From assembly GCA_021770615.1 (NCBI GenBank), contig JAETQR010000005.1, forward strand, positions 1 through 64,000: 64,000 bases of DNA, in the 5' to 3' direction. Made by a program: the position numbers and the translations under genes. The stretch's first letter is position 1; every line of letters starts with the position of its first letter. Positions 1-7,931 of the stretch are shown here, one piece after another. The notes beneath the pieces were generated by a model. The model did not search any database. It was not told the origin of the DNA and was given only the letters and a program-made list of their open reading frames with translations. The DNA comes from Lachnospiraceae bacterium. GTDB taxonomy: Bacteria > Bacillota_A > Clostridia > Lachnospirales > Lachnospiraceae.

Positions 1-113
1 ACCTCCAGTATTTATAAAGATGTTTTATTCATCCGGCCAAGATGAACACCTTTATTGTACTTCGAGGTTTTCTTTTATTCAATTGGCATTATTTCTGAAT
101 TACAGGAATGCTC

Positions 114-1040
114 CTAATATTCACAGGTGTAATTAAATCGTATCTGATCTCCTTTGGAAAGCTCATACTGGCTGCATCCGCAACCCGGATCTGTCCCATT
201 CACCGAATACATCCAGCCGCTCTCATCTCCACAGTCAAATTCGTACAGATTATGGATTCCCTTGATATAATAGGTTCCATACAACGGAGTAAATACATAA
301 TCCAGATGTATTTTCTTTTCGGCACATACCCGTTTTAAAACATCAAACACCGTATCTCCCTGCGTAAACTCATAAGTTCCCTGTATCATAATACCATCTG
401 CCGGAATAACCTTTTTGGCGCTCTCGCTCAGCTGGTCCATATGCGAAAACACCTCGGCACACGTCACCGTCAGCGAGCACTCAGTTTTCTTATTTTCCTC
501 CTGTGGCGCTCTTGTGGGTTCTGAGCTGGCCTCCGATGGTGCATTCCCACCACCAGACTCCGCACCTGCCGAAGATTTCTCATCCTTCTTCGCCGCAGCA
601 GCGCCCGCTCTCCCTTCCCCTTTTTTGCTACTGCTCTTCTTTCCGTCAGGCTTTTGTTTTTCATCTTTTGTCTTCAAACTGCTTTTTGAAGCGTTTTCGA
701 CATCCGGATCGCTTTCCGTATCTGACGGATTCTTTTTATTATCAGCCTCTGCTTCCGGTTTTTTCCCGCTTTTTTCATTCTCTTTCCCATCTTGTTTCCC
801 TTTCCCGGCAGGATCTCTTTTCTCCTCCGGTTCTGTGGGCGTTTCCTGATCTGCAGCTGCCACCGTAGCCAATGCACCTGTTACGCTTTCTCCCGTCACA
901 TTTTGTCCCGGCGCCAAGTCGTTAACTACCTCTGTAGAATTTTCTCCCGGCCCCGCCCACATATTCTTTATCAAAAGAATGGCACATAACACGAAAAGAA
1001 CCGCCACACAGATCGTTATCCCTTTTTTATTTGCATTCAT
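114..1040 (-). CDS. Membrane-anchored DUF4430 protein with long charged linker
   Basis: A 308-residue protein in three parts. One hydrophobic helix lies at about residues 8-27, with no convincing lipobox. A very polar linker (about 35-185) is rich in Lys, Glu, Ser, Pro and Gly. The C-terminal globular domain (about 187-308) resembles DUF4430, the fold shared with the C-terminal domain of transcobalamin and intrinsic factor; it carries the pattern SGWMYSVNG followed by a Cys-rich DPGCGCSQY stretch. The linker probably carries the domain through the cell wall. The gene is transcribed away from the cobalamin-controlled genes at 1847-4899, the first of which has the same domain, so a corrinoid-binding role is inferred. 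No riboswitch was seen on its own strand. Family assignment is from pattern memory only. Confidence 0.72.
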   Translation of the reverse strand: MNANKKGITICVAVLFVLCAILLIKNMWAGPGENSTEVVNDLAPGQNVTGESVTGALATVAAADQETPTEPEEKRDPAGKGKQDGKENEKSGKKPEAEADNKKNPSDTESDPDVENASKSSLKTKDEKQKPDGKKSSSKKGEGRAGAAAAKKDEKSSAGAESGGGNAPSEASSEPTRAPQEENKKTECSLTVTCAEVFSHMDQLSESAKKVIPADGIMIQGTYEFTQGDTVFDVLKRVCAEKKIHLDYVFTPLYGTYYIKGIHNLYEFDCGDESGWMYSVNGTDPGCGCSQYELSKGDQIRFNYTCEY

Positions 1041-1350
1041 TTTTTATCTCCGATGTTAATTTTTAAGAATCATAACATTTTTATAGGGAATCTGTCAAAT
1101 CGAACTATTTTGTGCTGTATGGGCACTCCCCTGCGATTTTATGGAGTTGCCGTATTTCGGGCAGAATCTATAACCGCTTGCAGTCAATGTATAATTTAGA
1201 TTAGCAAAATACACATTGTATTGAAAAAGATAGTTAAGGAAACTTACCCAGTGGATCGAAAAGTTTGCGTCAAACAATCGTTTCCAATCTTTCTGAATTC
1301 CAGTATTTTGAAGAAAATCAAAAATAATTGCCAACGATCACTTGCCACAC
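1041..1350. other. Intergenic stretch without a supported gene
   Basis: AT-rich spacer between the divergent DUF4430 genes. A 79-codon leftward reading frame (1095-1334) lies here, but it has no ribosome binding site or recognisable domain. The only clear signals in the wider intergenic region are the rightward promoter at 1357 and the riboswitch that follows. Confidence 0.5.
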
Positions 1351-1356
1351 CCCTCT

Positions 1357-1385
1357 TTGACACCCGTCCCCTTCTCTGCTATAAT
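1357..1385 (+). promoter_or_regulatory. Consensus sigma-A promoter of the cobalamin-riboswitch transcript
   Basis: TTGACA at 1357-1362, a 17-nt spacer and TATAAT at 1380-1385: a full match to the vegetative consensus. The predicted start near 1392 lies about 25-40 nt upstream of the riboswitch fold. Confidence 0.85.
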
Positions 1386-1416
1386 AATGAACTGGATTAA
1401 AATAAGTAACTGTATT

Positions 1417-1661
1417 GGTTTCTGTATATGAGCTGTACAACCATCATCTCATTTGCATGCGCTGGCATGTGAGCAGAATTAATAGGGAAGCCGGTCCGAG
1501 TCCGGCACAGCCCCCGCTGCCGTATTTGAGGATGCGTATAACAAGACCTGTTTTATCCTGCGATCAGGATACCTGACATTCAGGTCAGTCACTGGAGCGT
1601 ATCAAACTCCGGGAAGGCGTTATCCGCAGATGATCCATAAGTCGGAAGACCTGCCATACCG
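1417..1661 (+). ncRNA. Cobalamin (AdoCbl-type) riboswitch
   Basis: Several conserved blocks of the class appear in order. GGGAAGCCGGTCCGAGTCCG and the adjoining CAGCCCCCGCTGCCGT form the core at about 1484-1523. GGGAAGGCG lies at about 1610-1619. The B12-box-like AGTCGGAAGACCTGCC is at about 1640-1655. A strong promoter precedes it and an intrinsic terminator follows, which fits transcriptional control of the gene at 1847. The outer ends are approximate because the closing stem P1 is not certain by eye. Confidence 0.93.
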
Positions 1662-1726
1662 TTTGAAATACTACCTCTCGGAGGGAGAGGGAATGTTTTG
1701 ACAACTTATTCCATTTGTCATTACAG

Positions 1727-1767
1727 TCCCCTTATGCCCTTTTTCAGGAAATAAGGGGATTTTTGAT
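1727..1767 (+). terminator. Riboswitch-linked intrinsic terminator
   Basis: TCCCCTTAT (1727-1735) pairs with ATAAGGGGA (1751-1759) and is followed by TTTTTGATTT. It lies between the riboswitch and the start codon at 1847, where a cobalamin-dependent expression platform is expected. A second GC-rich hairpin (ATCCGGC/GCCGGAT, about 1774-1791) follows at once. Confidence 0.85.
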
Positions 1768-1846
1768 TTCAGGATCCGGCATCCGCCGGATTTACTTTCA
1801 ATCCAAAAGAATACCGCGCAATAGGCGCAGAAATGAGGATGAAAAA

Positions 1847-3106
1847 ATGAAAACGACAAAAAGATTATTCGCCTGTCTTCTCGTATTTGCCCTTTCGATG
1901 AACATCTTTACAGCAAACGAGGGAAATACGGCAGGCAGAACAACAGATTCCGTGACAGATACGGTCACGGTAACACTACGGATCGAAGACAGCGGCAAAA
2001 CGCTGCTTCCAACGACTCAGATCACGATAGATCCCGAAGATATAAAAGAGGTAAATCAGACCTATACCGTAGAGACCGGTTCCGTAGAAAGTGGGACTTT
2101 AGAAAGCATCCCGCTTCTGCCGGATCACGCTACAGCAGCCCATGTGATCGCATCTTATATGATACATACATCAGAGACCCCGACAGAGGATCTTATCTTT
2201 AACACCTCTTATTTTGATGGTTCCCATAATGTCGCCCATATCAGGGGAGAAAAAACACCAAACGACTATGCATGGAGCTACCGCGTGGGTAACGCCTATC
2301 CGGCAGAGGGCAGTATGGACCGCTACCAGATCAAAAATGGTGATAATATTGTTCTTTTCTATTCCGAGCTGTACGATCCTTCCGTTGGATATGGATTATA
2401 TACAAATTACAGCTTCTTTGACCAGGACTCTTATGAAACTACTGTGGGAAAAGACATAACTGTCACATTAAAAAAAGAAGACGGATACGATGAGAATTAT
2501 CAGACGCTCATCGCCGGAGCTGCCGGTGAGACGATTTCTGTATCCTTTAACGGCTCCGTCATAAAAACTGTTACTACGGATGAGAACGGAACTGCTGATC
2601 TTTCCTTTGATCAGGCAGGTACTTATACGATCACCTCCGAGCGCTATACGGATGAGGGACTCTGCGTAAACTCCCGGGCTTATGCAACCGTCACGGTGGG
2701 CGAACCTGCTTCTGCTACTCCTGTTCCGGACTCTCCTGCCCAGACAGCTCCGGTTCTTTCGACTGCCGCACCCGCAGGAACATTACAGCCAACACCATCT
2801 CCTGCCCCGGAAACACTCCGTTCCACAGTCAAAAAACCGGCAGCACCTAAGAAATTAAAAGCCACGATAAAAAAGAAGCGGGTAACTTTATCATGGAAAA
2901 AGGTGAAAGACGCAAAAGGCTACGTCATTTCCCTGTCAAAAAAGAATAAAAAGAACTTTAAAAAATTTGCTTCCACAAAGAAGACAACCATTACGAAAAA
3001 ACTGAAAAAAGGAACCTATTTTGTAAAGATCCGCAGTTATAAAACCGTAAATGGCAAAAAAGTCTATAGTAAATATAGTACGATCATTTCACTCAAAATA
3101 AAATAA
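1847..3106 (+). CDS. Secreted DUF4430 protein with FN3-like basic C-terminus, cobalamin-regulated
   Basis: The start is the ATG at 1847, preceded by GAGGA at 7-nt spacing; earlier in-frame codons fall upstream of the terminator. The 419-residue product has a signal peptide (1-26), a DUF4430-like domain (about 40-176, with YAWSYRVGNAYP), an Ig-like domain (about 195-284), a Pro/Thr/Ser linker (285-327) and a very lysine-rich FN3-like domain (330-419). There is no LPXTG motif or C-terminal membrane anchor; the basic domain may bind anionic wall polymers. DUF4430 shares the transcobalamin C-domain fold and the gene follows a cobalamin riboswitch, so surface corrinoid binding is the likely role. 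The beta-propeller gene at 3160 lies 53 nt downstream on the same strand and probably shares the transcript. Confidence 0.85.
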   Translation: MKTTKRLFACLLVFALSMNIFTANEGNTAGRTTDSVTDTVTVTLRIEDSGKTLLPTTQITIDPEDIKEVNQTYTVETGSVESGTLESIPLLPDHATAAHVIASYMIHTSETPTEDLIFNTSYFDGSHNVAHIRGEKTPNDYAWSYRVGNAYPAEGSMDRYQIKNGDNIVLFYSELYDPSVGYGLYTNYSFFDQDSYETTVGKDITVTLKKEDGYDENYQTLIAGAAGETISVSFNGSVIKTVTTDENGTADLSFDQAGTYTITSERYTDEGLCVNSRAYATVTVGEPASATPVPDSPAQTAPVLSTAAPAGTLQPTPSPAPETLRSTVKKPAAPKKLKATIKKKRVTLSWKKVKDAKGYVISLSKKNKKNFKKFASTKKTTITKKLKKGTYFVKIRSYKTVNGKKVYSKYSTIISLKIK

Positions 3107-3159
3107 CCTGTTTTTACAACCGGGCGTGTCAGGCACCCGGTTCTTTATAAGGAGACGCC

Positions 3160-4899
3160 ATGAAAAAATTATTCAGCTTTTTACTGATCGTCACATTGAT
3201 CTTTATCCCATGTGCAAAAGCAGACGCTTGGTATTCCTTTCGGGATGAAACCGGACTCTCCCGCGCAAACACAACATCTGCCAAAACTCCGACGAACACT
3301 GCTACCAGCGGCCCGAAATGGCGGATCAGGTTCAGTGACAGCACGAAAGCTGTCTGCAATTCCTCACCCATCCTGACAGACAAAAATATCTTTATCGTGT
3401 GTGAAAAAACATTATTTAAACTTGATAAAGACGGAAATATTCTTTCCACCCTCTCTCTGGATGCATCGATGAATTCCGTCTGCCATATGGCGCTGCATGA
3501 AAATAAACTTTTTATCCCATTAGGAGGCGGAATGATCCAGTGTATCGACACAAATACAATGACTTCCATATGGACAAGCGAATCTTTCGGACTCCAGTCT
3601 CTGACTACTGTATGCTTTTACAACGGTTATCTCTATGCCGGTACGACAAATGCGGCGGGTACGGATGGGTTGTACTACTGTCTTCGTGCATCCGATGGGC
3701 AAACCACCTGGAAATATAAGGATCAGGAATCCCCCTGTGGCTATTACTGGAGCGGCGCGATACCGGCAAATATCCCGAACTCCGGCAAATGTCTTCTGTT
3801 TGGCGGAGACAATGGATTCCTCATTTCCCACAGTCTGACAGAAGATGTCGTGTATGATGTATTTGATCTGTCTGAGCTCACCGGCTCAGAGGGAAAGATC
3901 CGTGCCGGCATTACCTGGGATCCCGACACAAATGCCTGGTACACCACATCCAATAACGGATACTTATATAAGATAACAATGACCGACGACGGCCATTTTG
4001 ATCGTGTGATCCCGGTATTTCTCGGCGATACGCCATCTGATCTTGTCAACTGCACCAGCACCCCAACGATCTACAATGGTAGAATATACGTGTGCAGTTA
4101 TTACAACACTTCCGGGCTCATCAGCGTTATCGATGCTGTTTCCATGAAAGTGATCTATTTTACCACTGCTCCCGGTTTACACGATATTAAATCCTCTCCT
4201 CTTGTATGCACCGGATATGCGAATGACGAAAATAATCAAAAAGTATATGTTTATTTTACACAAAACAGGGCACCAGGTGGGATTTATTACATGGAGGACA
4301 ACTCCCATGCGACGTCAGCTGAAATGCGGACTTTATATGAACCGAAAAACAACCCGCAGTTTTGTATGGCAAGCGTAGCTGCAGACACCGATGGGACACT
4401 ATATTATTCCAACGACTCCGGAACTCTTTTTGCTGTGGCAGAGGGCTTTTCCCAGAATGATATCGTAACGCCGCCTCCAGTAGAAACTGGTGAACCGGCA
4501 TCCCCGTCAAAACCGGAATCCCCCTCTTCACAGATACAAGGCGGTTCCAAAAAAACAGCCTCCCCCGCCACCACCCTTTCTGTTCCTCCGCAACCAGATC
4601 GTAACACAAGAAATACTGACCCTGAAACGAACTCTGTTGTACGCCCTCAAAAGCCCAAAAATATAAAAATAAAAAAGAAACGCAAAGCAGGCGGAAGCTA
4701 TAAAGTTACACTTTCCTGGAAAAAGGGAAAAAACACCAAAAAAACATTACTAAAGATCAATAAGAAAAAGAACCGACTTCTGTCTTCCACTAAAACAACA
4801 CTTACTTTAAAAAAAGGAACTTATACCATCCGCTTGTATGGGTACCGCTCCTCCACTTTGAAAAGTAAGGCCGCTCTGCTCCACCTAAAACTAAAATAA
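3160..4899 (+). CDS. Secreted PQQ-like beta-propeller protein with FN3-like C-terminus
   Basis: The ATG at 3160 has AAGGAGA six nt upstream. The 579-residue product has a signal peptide (about 1-23) and a repeat region (about 45-430) with the blade pattern of PQQ-like propellers, such as KLDKDGNILSTL, GYLYAGTTN, NGYLYKIT and GRIYVCSYY. A Pro/Ser linker (about 440-505) follows, then a Lys-rich FN3-like domain like that of the protein upstream. It is probably co-transcribed with the DUF4430 gene under cobalamin control, so it likely takes part in the same surface function, as a scaffold or ligand-binding partner. No transmembrane anchor is present. Its stop codon sits one base from a long inverted repeat. 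Confidence 0.82.
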   Translation: MKKLFSFLLIVTLIFIPCAKADAWYSFRDETGLSRANTTSAKTPTNTATSGPKWRIRFSDSTKAVCNSSPILTDKNIFIVCEKTLFKLDKDGNILSTLSLDASMNSVCHMALHENKLFIPLGGGMIQCIDTNTMTSIWTSESFGLQSLTTVCFYNGYLYAGTTNAAGTDGLYYCLRASDGQTTWKYKDQESPCGYYWSGAIPANIPNSGKCLLFGGDNGFLISHSLTEDVVYDVFDLSELTGSEGKIRAGITWDPDTNAWYTTSNNGYLYKITMTDDGHFDRVIPVFLGDTPSDLVNCTSTPTIYNGRIYVCSYYNTSGLISVIDAVSMKVIYFTTAPGLHDIKSSPLVCTGYANDENNQKVYVYFTQNRAPGGIYYMEDNSHATSAEMRTLYEPKNNPQFCMASVAADTDGTLYYSNDSGTLFAVAEGFSQNDIVTPPPVETGEPASPSKPESPSSQIQGGSKKTASPATTLSVPPQPDRNTRNTDPETNSVVRPQKPKNIKIKKKRKAGGSYKVTLSWKKGKNTKKTLLKINKKKNRLLSSTKTTLTLKKGTYTIRLYGYRSSTLKSKAALLHLKLK

Positions 4900-4900
4900 G

Positions 4901-5120
4901 GTACAAACAGGATATATAAAAAACAATCAAATGAGCTGCCTTATGCACGATGGAGCTGAGACTCAGGAAATCGTGGAAGCCTTTGCTGAACACGATTTCC
5001 ACGCTTGAGACCAGTGTGCCGGCTAAAAAATCCTCTAGAGAATTTTTTAGCCGGCACACCGCGAAATGGTTCGTGCATTCTGCTGCTCATTTGATTGTTT
5101 TTTATATATCCTGTTCGTAC
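4901..5120. repeat. 220-bp long inverted repeat (MITE-like or bidirectional terminator)
   Basis: The first 36 bases (4901-4936, starting GTACAAACAG) match the reverse complement of the last 36 (5085-5120) at 35 of 36 positions. Further inward GCACGA/TCGTGC and GAAATCGTGG/CCACGATTTC also pair. Near the right-hand side is a perfect 18-bp stem (5014-5031 with 5042-5059) with a 10-nt loop. The element exactly fills the gap between two convergent genes: one base after the stop at 4899 and 16 bases before the leftward stop at 5137. No transposase is encoded. Confidence 0.85.
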
Positions 5121-5136
5121 TTATTCTGCTAGTACT

Positions 5137-5772
5137 CTATTCTCCTTCAGTTCCTCCATCTGAGCCTTCTTCTCCACCGGAAGAGGACTCTCCACCAGAA
5201 ACCGAAACTTCCCCGGAAGGCGCTGGAGACGAGCTACCGGACACACTTGCTCCGCCTCCCCCTTCTTCGTCCTCTAGGAGGCTTTTGTGCTTCTCTGCTT
5301 CCTTATTTTGTACCGCCATCATTTTCGCTTTCAGATACAAGTCACTGTTGTAACGGAACAAAAAGCTCTCATCCTTTGGTGGAACTTTATCCCCGCGCAT
5401 GATCCGTCTGGCGATCATAAGCGCTTTTGACAGGGCATTACTATTTGATTTTTTCTTTTTTTTGGCAGCACTCTGACTCTTGGAGAGCATTCTGTTAAGT
5501 GGAGACTGCTCTTTCTTTTTCTTCTCCCAAAAAGCTTCCCAGGCGGCCCTTAATTTCTCTGCTTCTTTCCGCTCTGCCCTCTTTCCGGAAAGTTCCCTGC
5601 CTTCTTCCGATAATTCGAGCGACACTGCCTTTTCTTCTTTTCCTTTTGTCATCTGCACCGGCTGCGTTCCGGAGCCTCCGTTCCTGTCGGCACTTTTCAC
5701 AGAACTATTCCTCTGACTGGACGAGTGTGTATTTTGCAGATGTTTATAGTCTGCCGATTTCGCAATATACAT
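5137..5772 (-). CDS. Hypothetical protein, charged and helix-rich with acidic Ser/Gly tail
   Basis: I do not recognise a named family. The ATG at 5772 is chosen because GAGGA lies just upstream; longer in-frame starts would read through the hairpin region at 5811-5872. The 211-residue product is soluble: a polar N-terminus (1-60), a Lys/Glu/Arg-rich helical centre (65-140) with the run AAKKKKKSNS, a compact segment (about 130-175) containing ARRIMRGDKVPPKDE and FLFRYNSDLYLKAKMM, and a low-complexity tail of Ser, Gly, Glu and Pro. The central segment looks like the conserved core. It is convergent with the cobalamin-linked pair and separated from it by the long inverted repeat. Confidence 0.68.
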   Translation of the reverse strand: MYIAKSADYKHLQNTHSSSQRNSSVKSADRNGGSGTQPVQMTKGKEEKAVSLELSEEGRELSGKRAERKEAEKLRAAWEAFWEKKKKEQSPLNRMLSKSQSAAKKKKKSNSNALSKALMIARRIMRGDKVPPKDESFLFRYNSDLYLKAKMMAVQNKEAEKHKSLLEDEEGGGGASVSGSSSPAPSGEVSVSGGESSSGGEEGSDGGTEGE

Positions 5773-5810
5773 TTTATCCTCATTTCTGTGCATGCCTTCT
5801 GCACATATTA

Positions 5811-5872
5811 GGTTGCGGAGCTGCACTTGTGCAGCTTTAGCAACCTTGCCAATAAGTCCGTTAGGACTTATT
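5811..5872. repeat. Two adjacent stable hairpins upstream of the hypothetical gene
   Basis: Hairpin one pairs GGTTGC (5811-5816) with GCAACC (5840-5845) and AGCTGCAC with GTGCAGCT inside. Hairpin two is a perfect AATAAGTCC/GGACTTATT stem with a GTTA loop (5851-5872). Neither is followed by a T-run on either strand, so simple terminators are unlikely. They would lie in the leader of the gene ending at 5137. Confidence 0.6.
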
Positions 5873-5974
5873 TTATCACATCCTTGTCTGAAACATTCCG
5901 GCATCTTTCACCGGCGGGCAAATCCATTTACCCTTGTAAATGTTCTCATAATGTATATCGGCATATATGACAGA

Positions 5975-6979
5975 TTATTTAGTCTGAGGCACTTTCTGTG
6001 CAAATTCTGTGTTTACCAGTTCTTCATACGGAACACGTTCTGTAAGTTCACCGCTTGACTCCAGAATATCCTGAAGAAGCTCAAAGCTTTCCTTCTCAAA
6101 TACAAGATTATCTTTCCATGTATATTGTTCATAATAACGTTCTACTATAGTAGTCAAAACATCGAGATCCGTCTCCGAAAACTGTGGTTTTATCACGTTT
6201 GCAATTTCCTCCGGCGTGTGTTTTTGTACATAATCCATTCCCTTCTGGAGTGCATTCGTAAACTTCTGGATGATATCACCATTTTTTTCGATATAACTTT
6301 CCTTGGCTGAATATGCCGTATACGGAACCATCCCACTGTCGACTCCAAGAGAGGCTACAACAACTCCTTTTTTCTCTTTTTCCAAAGATGCCGCAAACGG
6401 TTCAAACTCAACGGAATAATCTCCCTGCCCCGATGCAAACGCTTCTGCTGTCAGCCCGAAGTCAATATTCTGGACCATCTTCAGATCCTTCTGTGGATCG
6501 ATCTTATTTTTCTTTAGTATGTATTCAAATACCATCTGTGGCATTCCGCCTTTTCTTCCTGCCAAAACCGTCTTTCCCTTCAGTTTATCCCAGGTAAATT
6601 CTTTATCTTCCTCTCTCGCCACAAGGAAATTCCCGGCTCTCTGCGTAAGCTGGGCAAAATTCACGATCTTTTCTCCGGCCCCCTCGTTATACACATAGAT
6701 CGATGCCTCGGATCCCATAAAACCGATATCTGCCTCTCCCGACAAGACAGCGGTCATCACATTATCAGCCCCTGCCCCATTTACCAGTTTTATATCAAGT
6801 CCTTCCTCCTTAAAGTATCCATTTTCGATGGCCACATACTGCGGTGCGTAAAAAATGGAATGTGCCACCTCATTTAACGTCACACTCACCAGTTCTTCTT
6901 CCGATGCCGATTTTCCACAGCCGCACAACTGGAATATCACAAGTGAAAGTACAAGTATCATTGCAGTTAACTTTTTCAT
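5975..6979 (-). CDS. NMT1/THI5-like ABC transporter substrate-binding lipoprotein
   Basis: A 334-residue lipoprotein with a signal peptide and a lipobox-like LCGC (Cys21). The rest matches the NMT1/THI5/SsuA class of periplasmic-type binding proteins: FYAPQYVAIENGYFKEEGLD near the N-terminus, GEADIGFMG, then LKGKTVLAGRKGG and a Pro/Glu-rich lobe. This class binds nitrate, sulfonates, taurine or pyrimidine precursors of thiamine. No permease or ATPase gene adjoins it, so it is an orphan here. Nearby thiazole genes (8.9-11.7 kb) make a thiamine-precursor ligand possible but not shown. It is divergent from the sirtuin gene, with a weak ribosome binding site. Confidence 0.85.
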   Translation of the reverse strand: MKKLTAMILVLSLVIFQLCGCGKSASEEELVSVTLNEVAHSIFYAPQYVAIENGYFKEEGLDIKLVNGAGADNVMTAVLSGEADIGFMGSEASIYVYNEGAGEKIVNFAQLTQRAGNFLVAREEDKEFTWDKLKGKTVLAGRKGGMPQMVFEYILKKNKIDPQKDLKMVQNIDFGLTAEAFASGQGDYSVEFEPFAASLEKEKKGVVVASLGVDSGMVPYTAYSAKESYIEKNGDIIQKFTNALQKGMDYVQKHTPEEIANVIKPQFSETDLDVLTTIVERYYEQYTWKDNLVFEKESFELLQDILESSGELTERVPYEELVNTEFAQKVPQTK

Positions 6980-7071
6980 TTTTTCGACAGGACAGCGTAA
7001 TTGCCGCCCTTACTCCTATTCCTTTTTTAAAGAATATATGTAAAAAATATACTGCGGTGCATGTATTTTTA

Positions 7072-7080
7072 TGCTATAAT
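7072..7080 (+). promoter_or_regulatory. Extended -10 promoter for the sirtuin gene
   Basis: TGCTATAAT at 7072-7080 is an extended -10 (TGn followed by TATAAT). No good -35 lies at 17-18 nt. It is about 34 nt upstream of the start at 7114. Confidence 0.55.
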
Positions 7081-7113
7081 CATAATATGATACTACGAAA
7101 TGGAGAGATAGCT

Positions 7114-7830
7114 ATGAATGAGACAGAACAATTAAAAGAATGGATCGATGGCAGTGACAACATCGTATTTTTCGGCGGAGCCGGTGTTTCCACAGAAAGT
7201 AACATCCCGGATTTCAGGAGTGTGGACGGCCTGTATAATCAGGAGTATGACTATCCTCCTGAAACGATACTGAGCCATACTTTTTTCATGCGCAACCCTG
7301 GTGAATTTTTCCGGTTTTACCGCAACAAAATGTTGTTTCAGGATGCTATGCCAAACAACGCACACAAAGCTCTTGCAAATCTTGAAAAAATGGGAAAACT
7401 GAAAGCAGTCATCACACAGAACATCGATGGGCTGCACCAGAAAGCAGGCAGTAAAGAAGTTCTGGAACTTCACGGTTCTGTTCTTCGCAATCACTGTATG
7501 GACTGCGGAAAATTTTACGGGCTGAACGATATCCTTTCACAGGAAGGAATTCCTGTGTGCAGCTGTGGCGGAACAATCAAGCCGGACGTCGTGTTGTATG
7601 AGGAGGGACTGGACTCCTATATCCTTGAAAAATCCATTTCCTACATAAGAAATGCAGACGTCCTCATCATTGGAGGAACTTCTCTCGCCGTTTACCCGGC
7701 AGCGGGTCTCATCGACTATTACAACGGAAATAAACTCGTCCTGATCAATAAATCAAAGACAAGCAGAAATGCCCATGCTGATCTGGAGATCAATGCTCCG
7801 ATCGGAGAGACACTGGCGTTTTACGCTTGA
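7114..7830 (+). CDS. cobB: NAD-dependent protein deacylase (sirtuin)
   Basis: The ATG at 7114 is preceded by GGAGAG at 6-nt spacing; upstream in-frame codons overlap the divergent gene's promoter and are not used. The 238-residue product has the sirtuin signatures: GGAGVSTESNIPDFRS (21-36) for NAD binding, TQNIDGLHQKAGS (101-113), catalytic His120 in ELHGS, and a four-Cys zinc site (Cys128, 131, 149, 151, the second pair as CxC). It removes acyl groups from lysines using NAD and acts in the cytoplasm. The usual FGE motif after the zinc module reads YEE here. metA follows 101 nt downstream on the same strand. Confidence 0.93.
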   Translation: MNETEQLKEWIDGSDNIVFFGGAGVSTESNIPDFRSVDGLYNQEYDYPPETILSHTFFMRNPGEFFRFYRNKMLFQDAMPNNAHKALANLEKMGKLKAVITQNIDGLHQKAGSKEVLELHGSVLRNHCMDCGKFYGLNDILSQEGIPVCSCGGTIKPDVVLYEEGLDSYILEKSISYIRNADVLIIGGTSLAVYPAAGLIDYYNGNKLVLINKSKTSRNAHADLEINAPIGETLAFYA

Positions 7831-7931
7831 AACACGATTCCTTTTGTGTTAAACTACACACTAAGGCATCTTTGAAACACCAAGGTGTCATGACATACTT
7901 TTGAAACCGACAGGAAAGGAGTTGATTTTCT

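Noticed and set aside
415..868. Rightward frames opposite the linker of the first DUF4430 protein
   Set aside because: Low-complexity shadow of the Lys/Glu/Ser linker.
1095..1334. 79-codon leftward frame between the divergent DUF4430 genes
   Set aside because: No ribosome site, no recognisable domain, AT-rich spacer; likely chance or a decayed remnant.
6844..7113. Longer N-terminus for the sirtuin from 6844
   Set aside because: It would cover the divergent promoter and the start of the binding-protein gene; ATG 7114 has the good site and fits the family length.
7831..7931. SAM riboswitch or T-box before metA
   Set aside because: The spacer is only 101 nt and has none of the conserved elements; only two small palindromes.
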